A stretch of DNA of 56,637 nucleotides from assembly GCA_031270015.1 (NCBI GenBank), contig JAISYH010000030.1, positions 1 through 56,637 on the forward strand. The letters are read 5' to 3'. Position 1 is the stretch's first letter. The number at the start of each line of letters is the position of its first letter. A program made the translations under genes and the position numbers. The notes below the pieces were generated by a model that had not been told where the DNA came from, made no database searches, and saw nothing but the letters and a program-made list of their open reading frames with translations. Origin of the DNA: Burkholderiales bacterium (GTDB lineage: Bacteria; Pseudomonadota; Gammaproteobacteria; Burkholderiales; Casimicrobiaceae). This document shows, piece after piece, positions 37,778 through 47,059 of the stretch.

Positions 37778-39766
37778 ATGAGATTTGCCGCGTTGCTCGG
37801 CGCGGTGTTCGGTAAGAAGACAGCGCGTCATCAAAAAACATCCTTGCTTCCATGCCGGGAAGCAAAACACCACGAAGCAAAACAGCACAAAGCAAGGCAT
37901 TACAAAAAGGTTGGGTTCTCAGCATTAAAGATTGGGTTATCGGCATTCGTGGCAGCGATGTTGTGCGTGGGCGTTGCCGCGCAGGCGGCGACGGTGACGG
38001 TCAACGATGTCACCGACGGTTCAGTTGCTGGCAAATGCACATTGCGCGATGCGGTAGCGGCGGTCAATACCGCAATGGCGGTCAATGGTTGCGCTGCCGG
38101 AGACGGCAGCAACGACACCATCACATTTGACGCGGGAGTATTCAACACGCCGACCACCATCGACGTGACCGCCAGTGGCGAAATCGCCATCTCTAAAAGC
38201 CTCACCATCGAGGGGTTGCTGGATGTCGATGACGCTCCGCTGATTACGCTCGATGGCAAGAGCGCCAATCGCATCCTGAATTTCTCCGGCTCTGTTCTTA
38301 CCGTTTCAGGGCTGGCTTTTCAGAATGGCAGTGTGGCAAGCGGCGCCAGCGGCGGCGCGATTTATGCCCCCGGTGCCAGCGCCACCGTCATTGTTCGCAA
38401 CAGCGTATTCAAGAACAATCAAGCGACCAGCAGTTACGGCAACGGCGGCGCGATTTATGCCTACGGTGTCAACGCCACCGTCAATGTCAGCAACAGCACA
38501 TTCGAGAACAATCAGGCTGGCGGCGTCGGCTCCGGCAGCGGCGGGGCGATTGGTACCAACGGTACCGCCAATGTCAGCAACAGCGCATTTAAAGGCAATC
38601 ATGCCCGCTATGGCGGCGGCGCGATTTATGCCTACACCACCGCCAATGTCAGCGACAGCACATTCGGGAACAATCGGTCCAGCGGCAGTTACGGCGGCGC
38701 GATTCATGCCATCGGTACCGCCAATGTCAGCAACAGCGCATTCGAGAACAATCAAGCAAACAGCAACGGCGGCGCGATTTCTGCCACTACCGCCAATGTC
38801 AGCAACAGTACCTTTGAAGGCAATCGGGCCAGCAACAATGACGGCGGCGCGATTCACGTCTGGACGGCTCTCAAAGCCAGTCACCTGACGCTGCTCGACA
38901 ATAGCGCGACCAGAGGCGCGGCGATCTACGGAGCTAGTGGCAGTGTTCGCATTGACAACAGTCTCATCCTTTCCAGCGCCGCGCTTGTCGGCGCGCCGAC
39001 ATTGTGCGCGGTTGTTGGCGCGGGCAGCATTGGCGGAAGTTACAACATCGAATGGGTGAACGGCGCGGATACGACAAGCTGTAGCAACACTAATAATGTT
39101 TCCGGCGGCAGCGGCGTGATTGGCGCTATTGTCGAAACGACGCTTGCCGACAACGGCGGACCGACGCCAACGCTGGCGTTACCGGCGGGCAGCCCGGCAA
39201 TCGGCGCGGCGGATCCAAGCGGCGCGACCTCGCAGATGCTCGTCATCAACTTTTCGCCAACGCCGGTGACCGCAACATGGGGTGACGCGACACTCGACCA
39301 GCGCGGCATGCCGCGCAAAACAAGGACTGTTGGTCGGGACATCGGCGCCTTTGAAAAGCAAATCGGCATTGGCGGCGCGCCCGCCAACGGGCAAGTCGGC
39401 GTTTTCTATACCGACAACAGTATTCAGGCGAGTGACGGTACGCCGTCGTACCGCTACGAGGTGACCGATGGCGCTCTGCCGCCCGGCTTGAGTCTTGATC
39501 TTGACACTGGAGCCATCATCGGCACGCCGACGACGGCGGACAGCTACACGTTCACCGTGACCGTCACCGATAGTTCACAACCGACCGCGCAAACGGCGAG
39601 TGTAGAGTTCACCATCGTGATTGCGGCAGCGCCGCCGCCGCCAGTGAACGGCGCGACTTCAATTCCTGTTTTGCCCATGCCGCTCGCGCTGCTACTGGCG
39701 CTGGGATTGGCGGTGGTAGGAATCGGGTTCAGGAAAAGGAAAATGACCAAGATGGATATTTTCTGA
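37778..39766 (+). CDS. Secreted beta-helix surface protein with sorting-type tail
   Basis: 662 residues from ATG 37778, which has no ribosome binding site; the likely real start is 37669 through the poly-G switch. A long basic N-terminal extension precedes a hydrophobic signal core (about 50-70, ending AAQA). CTLRDAVAAVN (87-97) resembles the CSLREA motif of secreted repeat proteins. Six parallel-beta-helix repeats of the GGAI...F(E/K)NN type (about 200-370) recall polymorphic outer-membrane proteins. A putative Ig domain (about 535-615, with LPPGLSLDLDTGAIIGTP) follows. The tail IPVLP, hydrophobic stretch, then RKRK resembles exosortase-type (IPTL/PEP-CTERM) signals. Probable adhesin or surface structure. 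No exosortase gene is visible here. Confidence 0.75.
   Translation: MRFAALLGAVFGKKTARHQKTSLLPCREAKHHEAKQHKARHYKKVGFSALKIGLSAFVAAMLCVGVAAQAATVTVNDVTDGSVAGKCTLRDAVAAVNTAMAVNGCAAGDGSNDTITFDAGVFNTPTTIDVTASGEIAISKSLTIEGLLDVDDAPLITLDGKSANRILNFSGSVLTVSGLAFQNGSVASGASGGAIYAPGASATVIVRNSVFKNNQATSSYGNGGAIYAYGVNATVNVSNSTFENNQAGGVGSGSGGAIGTNGTANVSNSAFKGNHARYGGGAIYAYTTANVSDSTFGNNRSSGSYGGAIHAIGTANVSNSAFENNQANSNGGAISATTANVSNSTFEGNRASNNDGGAIHVWTALKASHLTLLDNSATRGAAIYGASGSVRIDNSLILSSAALVGAPTLCAVVGAGSIGGSYNIEWVNGADTTSCSNTNNVSGGSGVIGAIVETTLADNGGPTPTLALPAGSPAIGAADPSGATSQMLVINFSPTPVTATWGDATLDQRGMPRKTRTVGRDIGAFEKQIGIGGAPANGQVGVFYTDNSIQASDGTPSYRYEVTDGALPPGLSLDLDTGAIIGTPTTADSYTFTVTVTDSSQPTAQTASVEFTIVIAAAPPPPVNGATSIPVLPMPLALLLALGLAVVGIGFRKRKMTKMDIF
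38380..38870 (+). repeat. In-gene repeats coding beta-helix turns
   Basis: The block AATGTCAGCAACAG (coding NVSNS) recurs five times at the DNA level, with variants of GGCGGCGCGATT (coding GGAI) between. Near-identical coding repeats can recombine and change the number of helix turns. Confidence 0.7.
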
Positions 39767-40165
39767 AAGTCGTTAGGGAAACCCGGATTAACTTGGTCGT
39801 CATTGCGAGCGAAGCGAAGCAATCCAGTAGGCGGCATGAATTGCCACGGGGCTTCGCCCCTCGCAATGACGAAAAGCGGATGATGTCAATACCTGAACAA
39901 AAACTGCTCCAAAAGTAGCAGGGCGTTGATTTTCTGAAAGCAGCCAGGAGCAAATATTTTCTGAAAGACGTTAGGGAAACCCTGATTAACTTGGTCGTCA
40001 TTGCGAGCGAAGCGAAGCAATCCAGTAGGCGGCATGGATTGCCACGGGGCTTCGTCCCTCGCAATGACGAAAAGCGGACGATGTCAGTACCTGAACAAAA
40101 GCTGCTCCAAAAGTAGCAGGGCGTTGATTTTCTGAAAGCAGCCAGGAGCAGATATTTTCTGAAAG
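39756..40165. repeat. Tandem 198-bp repeat carrying a REP-like palindrome
   Basis: Two full units (39756-39953 and 39954-40151) and the first 14 bases of a third. Each begins ATATTTTCTGAAAG and contains a long imperfect hairpin: CGTCATTGCGAG pairs with CTCGCAATGACG, and inside it GCGAAG with CTTCGC. The units differ by about a dozen substitutions. The first unit overlaps the end of the surface-protein gene and supplies its last codons and stop. The palindrome is of the REP/BIME kind, and a degenerate copy lies at 5465-5516. Confidence 0.88.
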
Positions 40166-40250
40166 CGAATATCTTCAGAAAACGGCTCGATAAAAAGGAA
40201 TTCAATAAAAATTAACTCAATAAAGAGTGACTCAATAGAAAGTAACACGA

Positions 40251-40286
40251 CGAAAAGGCGGAATCTTCCGCCTTTTCGTTTTCTTT
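40251..40286. terminator. Terminator downstream of the tandem repeats
   Basis: CGAAAAGGCGGAA (40251-40263) pairs with TTCCGCCTTTTCG (40266-40278), followed by TTTTCTTT. A strong hairpin that would end transcription from the surface-protein gene. Confidence 0.75.
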
Positions 40287-40657
40287 GGTGAATTCCGTCT
40301 TTGCCGGGTAAAGGACAGAGCGCAACGTAAACCACGCAAAGATTTTGCGCGTGTATCCGTATGAGGGCAGGAGGGCAGACAGGTAGGTTTGTCCCTACGC
40401 TTGCGGCACGGTTTCAATTCACGCGCTCGTTTTGGTTTGGATGGCGTTCGGAAGATTGAAAAACAAAGAATCGAATTCCGATGATTTCGCTTCTGCGGGG
40501 CTTGAGTTAAAAGAGGCATCGCTTCGAGAAGCCTCGCAGAGACGAAATATCGTGACGGTGTTGTACGCAAGTCATGGGTTATCCCCGATGATTTGCAATC
40601 TATGTGGAATGACATATGTCTCGTGACGACGCAATCCAGAGAGACTTCGGGCGGCGC
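40287..40657. other. Non-coding stretch with a second palindromic repeat
   Basis: No supported gene; a short open frame at 40432-40626 has no family features. An imperfect inverted repeat is present: TCTGCGGGGCTT (40492-40503) against AAGCCTCGCAGA (40529-40540). Its right arm CGCAGAGACGAAATATC (40535-40551) is the exact reverse complement of 48543-48559 downstream of lpd, so this is a dispersed element. A fragment of REP-like sequence (GCAATCCAG) lies at 40631-40639. Confidence 0.5.
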
Positions 40658-40673
40658 TCAAAAATATCGGCGC
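40642..40673. repeat. 32-bp repeat, copy at the NlpC/P60 gene end
   Basis: Identical to 37425-37456 in the same orientation. The two copies bound the surface-protein locus and its tandem repeats (about 3.2 kb). Bases 40658-40673 are the final codons and stop of the NlpC/P60 gene. Confidence 0.85.
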
Positions 40674-41194
40674 GCCGCTTCGTAACGTGGCGCAAAGTAG
40701 CCGCTATCGAGGGAATCGACGCGGACTTTGCCGTTGGTGGACGGCGCGTGTATGAATTTGCCATTACCGATATAAATGCCGGTGTGTGAAAACGAGCGAT
40801 TCGACGTATTGAAAAAAACCAGATCGCCCGGACGCAAACCGTCCAGCGGAATCGGTTCGCCTTGTCGCGCGATATCGGCGGCGTTGCCGCTTACCTTCAC
40901 GCCAACGGCGTGTTCAAAAATATAAGTCACCATCCCGCTGCAATCGAATCCGGCTTGCGGGTTCTTGCCGCCGAAGCGGTAGCCGATGTCCAACAGCGAA
41001 AATGCGAAAATGACGACTTCGTGTCCTCGCTCGGTCGGCGGTAGATCGTGGAATCGTTTTTTTTCTGCGTTTTTTCTCTCTTTCGGAGATGAACCACAAG
41101 CGCTCAATAAACTCAATGTGAACAAGGATAAAATGATTTTTCTGCGTAAACAGAAGAAAGAAAGAGCACGTTGCGGAAAATCAGTATTCTTCAC
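40658..41194 (-). CDS. NlpC/P60 family lipoprotein peptidase
   Basis: 178 residues. A lipoprotein signal ends in the lipobox LLSAC with C33 as the acylated residue. The NlpC/P60 domain (about 58-178) has the catalytic C85 in FDCSG, H137 in FSHTGIYIG and a third polar residue, H149 in KFIHAPS. It probably cleaves peptidoglycan stem peptides (D-Glu-mDAP) at the envelope, as Spr/MepS-type enzymes do. The last 16 bases belong to a 32-bp repeat found again after valS. Confidence 0.9.
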   Translation of the reverse strand: MKNTDFPQRALSFFCLRRKIILSLFTLSLLSACGSSPKERKNAEKKRFHDLPPTERGHEVVIFAFSLLDIGYRFGGKNPQAGFDCSGMVTYIFEHAVGVKVSGNAADIARQGEPIPLDGLRPGDLVFFNTSNRSFSHTGIYIGNGKFIHAPSTNGKVRVDSLDSGYFAPRYEAARRYF

Positions 41195-41505
41195 GGGGTT
41201 TTATCATCGGAAAATCAGGTTGCGTTACCACAGAATATTTGTTAAAACGACATTACCGAAGTATTGTGCTTTCAAACTTCACGAGAAGCAAGAAGCGCGA
41301 CCTTGAAGGAATTCTGTTGAGGGATTTTTTAGGCGCTCCGAATGCTCAGACCCGAGCGAAACGGAAAAATTTCCAAGTATTTTTACACGGAATACGTTGA
41401 GAGAAAAGGACGCAAAATATTTTTGCCTCCGACGGTATAGCAGTAGTAAAATTCCGACATAAAACGTCGGGTATGTGTATCCCAACTTTTGAGGAGATTT
41501 TGATT
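41195..41505. other. Intergenic region upstream of gltA and the NlpC/P60 gene
   Basis: 311 bp between divergent genes. The gltA ribosome binding site GAGGAG (41491-41496) is clear. I see no convincing promoter hexamers, repeats or RNA gene. The sdhCDAB genes that often precede gltA in betaproteobacteria are absent. Confidence 0.4.
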
Positions 41506-42810
41506 ATGGCAGATAAAACAGCAACGCTTTCCTTTTCCGACGGAACTCCGGAGATTACTTTTCCTATACTCGAAGGCAGTCTGGGACCGGATGTAATCGA
41601 TATTCGCCCGCTTTATAACAAAACGGGTAAGTTCACATACGATTCGGGTTTTCTCTCGACGGCTTCCTGTTCGTCAACCATTACCTATATAGACGGAGAA
41701 AAAGGAGAGTTGTTGTACAGGGGTTATGCCATTGATGATTTGGCGCATCACTGTAATTTTCTCGAAGTTTGCCAATTACTGATTTACGGCGAATTACCGA
41801 CTCGGGAACAGCACGAAAAATTTAATAAACTTGTTTTGCATCATACGATGGTACATGAGCAGATGCATTTTTTCATGCGCGGTTTTCGCCGCGATGCGCA
41901 TCCGATGGCGGTATTGACGGGCTTGATGGGCGCTATGTCCGCGTTTTATCCTGATTCGATGAATATTCACGATCCGAAACAACGAGAAAGATCGGCGATT
42001 CGGTTGATCTCCAAGATGCCGACGCTGGTCTCAATGGCTTATAAGTATTCGATTGGTGAACCGTTCATTTATCCCGACAACAGTTTGTCGTACGCAGGTA
42101 ATTTCCTAAGGATGATGTTCGCCACACCATGCGAGCCTTACGTCGTTAATCAGGTCATCGAAAGAGCGATGGATCGTATTTTGACATTGCACGCCGACCA
42201 TGAGCAAAATGCCTCGACCTCGACGGTACGTTTGTGCGCGTCCTCCGGCACCAATCCGATCGCCGCGATTGCCGCCGGCGTCGCTTGTTTGTGGGGTCCG
42301 GCGCATGGCGGCGCGAACGAAGCTTGTTTGATGATGCTCAATGAGATTCAGGCAAACGGCGGCGTCGAAAAGATCGGCGAATATATCACCAAGTTCAAAG
42401 ACAAAAATTCGGGCGTTCGTTTGATGGGTTTTGGTCATCGCGTGTACAGAAATTACGACCCGCGCGCCAAGCTGATGCGCGAAACCTGTCACGAAGTTTT
42501 GGCTGAACTGGGACTGCAAGATGATCCGCTTTTCAAACTGGCGATGACGTTGGAGAGAATCGCGTTGGAAGACGATTATTTCGTTAGCCGCAAGCTGTAT
42601 CCGAACGTCGATTTTTATTCGGGCATCGTTCAGAAAGCGATCGGTATTCCGGTGCCGCTCTTTACCGCGATTTTCGCGTTGGCGCGCTCGATAGGTTGGA
42701 TTGCGCAACTCAACGAAATGATTGCCGATCCCGAATACAAGATCGGGCGTCCGCGTCAACGCTACGTAGGCGAAAAACTGCGGAAAGTCAAACCTTTGAA
42801 CGAACGTTAA
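41506..42810 (+). CDS. gltA: Citrate synthase
   Basis: 434 residues from the ATG at 41506, with GAGGAG upstream; an in-frame ATG at 41473 lies upstream of that site and is less likely. It condenses acetyl-CoA and oxaloacetate, entering the TCA cycle. Active-site histidines are in GPAHGGANE and [13 protein letters not shown], and the aspartate is in NVDFYSGIV. Length and the N-terminal beta domain match the hexameric, NADH-sensitive Gram-negative type. It is followed by sucA, sucB and lpd. Confidence 0.97.
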   Translation: MADKTATLSFSDGTPEITFPILEGSLGPDVIDIRPLYNKTGKFTYDSGFLSTASCSSTITYIDGEKGELLYRGYAIDDLAHHCNFLEVCQLLIYGELPTREQHEKFNKLVLHHTMVHEQMHFFMRGFRRDAHPMAVLTGLMGAMSAFYPDSMNIHDPKQRERSAIRLISKMPTLVSMAYKYSIGEPFIYPDNSLSYAGNFLRMMFATPCEPYVVNQVIERAMDRILTLHADHEQNASTSTVRLCASSGTNPIAAIAAGVACLWGPAHGGANEACLMMLNEIQANGGVEKIGEYITKFKDKNSGVRLMGFGHRVYRNYDPRAKLMRETCHEVLAELGLQDDPLFKLAMTLERIALEDDYFVSRKLYPNVDFYSGIVQKAIGIPVPLFTAIFALARSIGWIAQLNEMIADPEYKIGRPRQRYVGEKLRKVKPLNER

Positions 42811-42817
42811 TATCCAT

Positions 42818-42843
42818 ATCCGGCGGGCGAAAGTCCGCCGGAT
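42818..42843 (+). other. Hairpin between gltA and sucA
   Basis: ATCCGGCGG (42818-42826) pairs with CCGCCGGAT (42835-42843) around GCGAAAGT. There is no T run, so it is more likely an mRNA stabiliser or processing site than a terminator. A related CCGGCGGT/ACCGCCGG hairpin follows lpd at 48508-48537. Confidence 0.5.
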
Positions 42844-42869
42844 GACCATCACGGTTTGCGGGAAAGATC

Positions 42870-45737
42870 ATGAGTCACAGTCACGAAAGCATGAAAGAAA
42901 AGCAGGTTACCAGTTTATTATTTGGTGGCAACGCGCCCTTTATCGAAGAACAATACGAGCGTTATCTCGACGACCCTTCTTCAGTTTCTCCTGAATGGTA
43001 CGATTATTTCAATTCGATTCGAGGCGGCGCGCCCGATGTGGCGCATACGCCGATCATCCGCGCTTTTGAAGCGCTGGCGAAAACGCCACGCGGCAGCGCC
43101 GTTGCGCAACCCAAAGTGGGCATGGATACTGAGTTGGCGAGCAAACAAGCGGCGGTTCAGTTACTCATAAGTCGTTACCGGATGCTCGGTATCCGTCTTG
43201 CTGATTTGGATCCGTTACAGCGGCAGCAAACACCCATTTTGCCAGAACTCGACCCCGCTTCTTACGGTTTTACCGCTGCGGATATGGAAGCTGAGTTTTC
43301 CACCGGTTCGCTTTATCATTCGCCGCGCGCGAAACTCAAAGACATTCTACAGCAACTCAGAGAAACATATTGTCGCACGCTGGGCGCTGAATTCATGTAT
43401 ATCACGGACACGCCGCGCCGCGAATGGGTGCGTGAACAATTAGAAACGTCACGCGCTCGCCCGAATTTCACGCCCGAAGAAAAACGCTACATCCTCGAAC
43501 GCTTGACGGCTGCCGAAACGCTGGAACGCTATTTGCACACACGTTATGTTGGGCAGAAACGTTTTTCAGGCGAGGGCGGAGAAGCGTTGACGCCGATGCT
43601 CGATCATCTGATTCAAAAAGCGGGAGCGATGGGCGTGGAAGGAATTGTGATCGGCATGGCGCACCGTTCGCGCTTGAACGTATTAGTAAATACGATGGGC
43701 AAAATGCCGAGCGAGCTTTTCGGAGAGTTTGAGGGCAGGGCGCCACAAGACTTGCCGTCGGGTGACGTGAAATACCATAAAGGCTTTTCATCGAATGTGG
43801 CGACGCCGGGTGGACCGGTGCATTTGTCGCTGGCGTTCAATCCGTCGCATCTGGAAATCGTGAATCCTGTCATCGAAGGGTCGGTACGGGCGCGGCAAAG
43901 CCGCCGCAACGATATGCAAGGGGTACAAGTTTTGCCGCTGCTGATTCACGGCGACGCGGCAATCGCGGGGCAGGGCGTCAATCAGGAAGTATTGAATATG
44001 GCGCAAACGCGCGGTTACAGCACCGGCGGCACAATTCATATCGTCATCAACAATCAAATCGGTTTTACGACCTCCGATCCGCGCGATACGCGTGGCACGA
44101 TGTACTGCACTGATATTGCGAAGATGATCGAAGCGCCGATATTGCACGTCAACGGCGATGATCCCGAAGTGTGTTTGTACGCAGTCGAATTGGCGCTGGC
44201 GTTTCGCCAGAAGTTTCATAAGGACGTATTCGTCGATTTGGTTTGCTTCCGCCGTTTGGGGCATAACGAAGCCGACGAGCCTATGGTGACACAACCGTTG
44301 ATGTACAAGAAAATCAACGCGCATCAGGGCGTACGTCAGAGCTACGCCGAGCGACTCATCGCGGAAAAAGTCATCGAAAGCGAAGAACCGAATAAAATGA
44401 TCGAAAGTTATCGCGCGGCGCTGGATCGCGGCGAACACACCAACAAAACGATACTTTCAAACTATAACCATCCCTATATTCTCGGCTGGGAGAAATATAA
44501 AGATAAACATTGGACGGAAGCGGTCGATACCCGCGTCGATCACGCGCATCTGCAGTCGCTGGGGGGCAAAATTACCGAAGTTCCCGCCAATTTCAAACTG
44601 CATCCGCGCGTGGAAAAAATCATCGCCGACCGTCAGAAAATGGCGAAAGGCGAGTTGCCGCTTGATTGGGGCATGGCGGAAAACCTGGCCTACGCCGTGC
44701 TGCTGGATCGCGGCTATCCGGTGCGTTTGTCGGGTGAAGATGTCGGACGCGGTACGTTCTCGCATCGCCACGCTGTGCTTCACGATCAAAACCGTGAACG
44801 CTGGGACGCGGGAAGCTGGATTCCGCTACAACATATCAAGGATCAGCAGCCGGAGTTTGAAATCATCGATTCGGTACTGACTGAAAACGCAGTATTGGCT
44901 TTTGAATATGGTTATTCGACCTCGGTTTCCGAAAAACTGGTGGTTTGGGAAGCGCAGTATGGTGATTTTGCCAACGGCGCGCAAGTCGTCATCGACCAGT
45001 TCATCAGTTCCGGCGAAGTGAAATGGGGGCGCCTGTGCGGGCTGACCATGTTTTTGCCGCACGGTTATGAAGGACAGGGACCGGAACACTCGTCGGCGCG
45101 ACCAGAGCGTTTCTTACAATTATGCGCGCAACACAATATGCAATTTACCGTGCCGTCCACGCCTGCGCAAATCTTTCATTTGCTATGTCGCCAAATGATT
45201 CGCCCATACCGTAAACCGCTGATTGTAATGACGCCCAAGAGCTTGCTACGGCACAGAGAAGCGGTCTCCGATCTGCGCGAACTGAGCGACGGTAAATTCC
45301 GTACCGTGATTGGCGATATACAAGCCGACCCAAAAAAGGTCAAGCGCATCATCGTTTGCGCGGGTAAAATCTATTATGAGCTTAATGCGTACCGGCGTGT
45401 CAACGAGCGCGGCGATGTGGCAATCATGCGTCTGGAGCAACAATATCCGTTCCCGCATGATACGTTCAAAGAAGAAATCGCGCGTTATCCGAAAGCGACG
45501 GAAGTCGTCTGGTGTCAAGAAGAACCGCAGAATCAGGGCGCATGGTATCGTCTGCGCTCCTATTTCCGACAAGACATTGGAGAAAAACAATTATTGGCTT
45601 ATGCCGGCCGGACGGTTTCTGCTTCACCGGCGGTTGGTTACTCCGCCAAACATCTGGCGGAACAAAAGCAGGTGATCGAGGATGCCTTTGCCGAAAGTAA
45701 TGCGTTGGCGACGGGCGGCATGTTCAGCAAAGAGTGA
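42870..45737 (+). CDS. sucA: 2-oxoglutarate dehydrogenase E1
   Basis: 955 residues, usual length. It is the thiamine-diphosphate decarboxylase of the 2-oxoglutarate dehydrogenase complex. The N-terminal FGGNAPFIEEQYERYL segment binds E2. GMAHRSRLNVLVN, the GDAAIAGQG and NNQIGFTTSDPRDTRGT motifs form the cofactor and substrate site. The C-terminal transketolase-like half (SGEDVGRGTFSHRH, LPHGYEGQGPEHSSARPERF) is complete. It lies 39 bp before sucB. Confidence 0.97.
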   Translation: MSHSHESMKEKQVTSLLFGGNAPFIEEQYERYLDDPSSVSPEWYDYFNSIRGGAPDVAHTPIIRAFEALAKTPRGSAVAQPKVGMDTELASKQAAVQLLISRYRMLGIRLADLDPLQRQQTPILPELDPASYGFTAADMEAEFSTGSLYHSPRAKLKDILQQLRETYCRTLGAEFMYITDTPRREWVREQLETSRARPNFTPEEKRYILERLTAAETLERYLHTRYVGQKRFSGEGGEALTPMLDHLIQKAGAMGVEGIVIGMAHRSRLNVLVNTMGKMPSELFGEFEGRAPQDLPSGDVKYHKGFSSNVATPGGPVHLSLAFNPSHLEIVNPVIEGSVRARQSRRNDMQGVQVLPLLIHGDAAIAGQGVNQEVLNMAQTRGYSTGGTIHIVINNQIGFTTSDPRDTRGTMYCTDIAKMIEAPILHVNGDDPEVCLYAVELALAFRQKFHKDVFVDLVCFRRLGHNEADEPMVTQPLMYKKINAHQGVRQSYAERLIAEKVIESEEPNKMIESYRAALDRGEHTNKTILSNYNHPYILGWEKYKDKHWTEAVDTRVDHAHLQSLGGKITEVPANFKLHPRVEKIIADRQKMAKGELPLDWGMAENLAYAVLLDRGYPVRLSGEDVGRGTFSHRHAVLHDQNRERWDAGSWIPLQHIKDQQPEFEIIDSVLTENAVLAFEYGYSTSVSEKLVVWEAQYGDFANGAQVVIDQFISSGEVKWGRLCGLTMFLPHGYEGQGPEHSSARPERFLQLCAQHNMQFTVPSTPAQIFHLLCRQMIRPYRKPLIVMTPKSLLRHREAVSDLRELSDGKFRTVIGDIQADPKKVKRIIVCAGKIYYELNAYRRVNERGDVAIMRLEQQYPFPHDTFKEEIARYPKATEVVWCQEEPQNQGAWYRLRSYFRQDIGEKQLLAYAGRTVSASPAVGYSAKHLAEQKQVIEDAFAESNALATGGMFSKE

Positions 45738-45776
45738 TAAAAAAGCGACAAAAGAGTTATAAAAGGAAATTTTTTC

Positions 45777-47006
45777 ATGAAACTCGAAATCAAAGTTCCG
45801 CAACTTCCCGAATCGGTCAGCGAGGCGACATTGTTGCAGTGGAATAAAAAAGTGGGCGATGCGGTCACGCGCGATGAGAATTTGATTGATCTGGAAACCG
45901 ATAAAGTGGTTTTGGAATTGCCCGCGCCAGTGTCTGGCGTATTGAGGGAAATTTTGATAGGCAACGGCGCGATAGTGAAAGCAAACGACGTGTTGGCGAT
46001 ACTTGATACGGAAGCGACGATAAAAGCGGTTGCCCGACAAGAAACGCCGAGGGTGTCACAACAGAGCAAAATGCCCGCTGACAGCGTGGCGGCTTTGCCG
46101 GCGGCGCGTAAGATGATGGCGGAAAAAAATATTGACGCGGCGAATGTCGAAGGAACGGGGCGCGGCGGACGTATCACCAAAAACGATGTGGCGGGGAAGA
46201 CGGACAAGGCGGCAGTGGATAAAACGGTTTTGGTTGCCGCCGATACGACCTCCAAAGCGGCGTCGGTAGCGGCGATTCCATCGGTCAGCGGCGCGTCGCC
46301 CGAAGGACGCATCGAGCAGCGCGTACCGATGTCGCGCTTGCGTCAGCGCGTCGCCGAACGTTTGGTGCAATCACAATCGACGGCGGCAATTTTGACGACG
46401 TTCAACGAAGTCAATATGCAGGCAGTGATGGATTTACGCGCTAATTACCGCGACCGTTTTGAAAAAAATAATGGCGTACGCTTGGGCTTCATGGGCTTTT
46501 TCATCAAAGCCGTCGTTTATGCGTTGAAAAAATTTCCGATAGTGAACGCTTCGATTGATGGAAACGATATTGTTTATCATGGCTATTACGATATTGGTGT
46601 TGCCGTCGGTACTCCGCGTGGTTTAGTCGTACCGATCATACGCGACGCCGATCAGCTTTCGTTCGCCGAAATCGAAAAGAGAATCGCTGATTTCGGCAAA
46701 CGGGCGCAAGAAGGCAAGCTGACTATCGAAGAATTGACCGGCGGCACGTTCACGATCAGCAACGGCGGCGTATTCGGCTCGTTGATGTCTACGCCGATCA
46801 TCAATCCGCCGCAATCGGCGATTTTAGGCGTGCACGCTACCAAAGAGCGGCCAGTCGTTGAAAACGGGCAAATCGTCATTCGCCCAATGAATTATCTGGC
46901 GTTGTCGTACGATCACCGGATCATCGATGGACGTGAATCGGTGCTGACGCTGGTAGCAATCAAAGAAGCGCTGGAAGATCCGACAAGGATTTTGTTGGAC
47001 GTTTGA
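45777..47006 (+). CDS. sucB: 2-oxoglutarate dehydrogenase E2 (dihydrolipoyl succinyltransferase)
   Basis: 409 residues. The single lipoyl domain carries the lipoylated K43 in [10 protein letters not shown] peripheral-subunit-binding domain (about 105-140, [20 protein letters not shown]) follows after a linker. The acyltransferase core ends with the active-site histidine near residue 380 in [11 protein letters not shown]. The core forms the 24-subunit cage and transfers succinyl to CoA. Between sucA and lpd in the usual order. Confidence 0.97.
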   Translation: MKLEIKVPQLPESVSEATLLQWNKKVGDAVTRDENLIDLETDKVVLELPAPVSGVLREILIGNGAIVKANDVLAILDTEATIKAVARQETPRVSQQSKMPADSVAALPAARKMMAEKNIDAANVEGTGRGGRITKNDVAGKTDKAAVDKTVLVAADTTSKAASVAAIPSVSGASPEGRIEQRVPMSRLRQRVAERLVQSQSTAAILTTFNEVNMQAVMDLRANYRDRFEKNNGVRLGFMGFFIKAVVYALKKFPIVNASIDGNDIVYHGYYDIGVAVGTPRGLVVPIIRDADQLSFAEIEKRIADFGKRAQEGKLTIEELTGGTFTISNGGVFGSLMSTPIINPPQSAILGVHATKERPVVENGQIVIRPMNYLALSYDHRIIDGRESVLTLVAIKEALEDPTRILLDV

Positions 47007-47059
47007 TTTTTGCGCGACGGATATGTTTATAAACCTTGGAATGGGAATTGGAGAGGGCG

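Noticed and set aside
39756-40165. CRISPR-like array
   Set aside because: Two near-identical 198-bp units without short repeats or unique spacers; it is a tandem duplication with REP-like hairpins.
40432-40626. 64-codon plus-strand ORF
   Set aside because: No ribosome binding site or family features, and it spans an inverted repeat.
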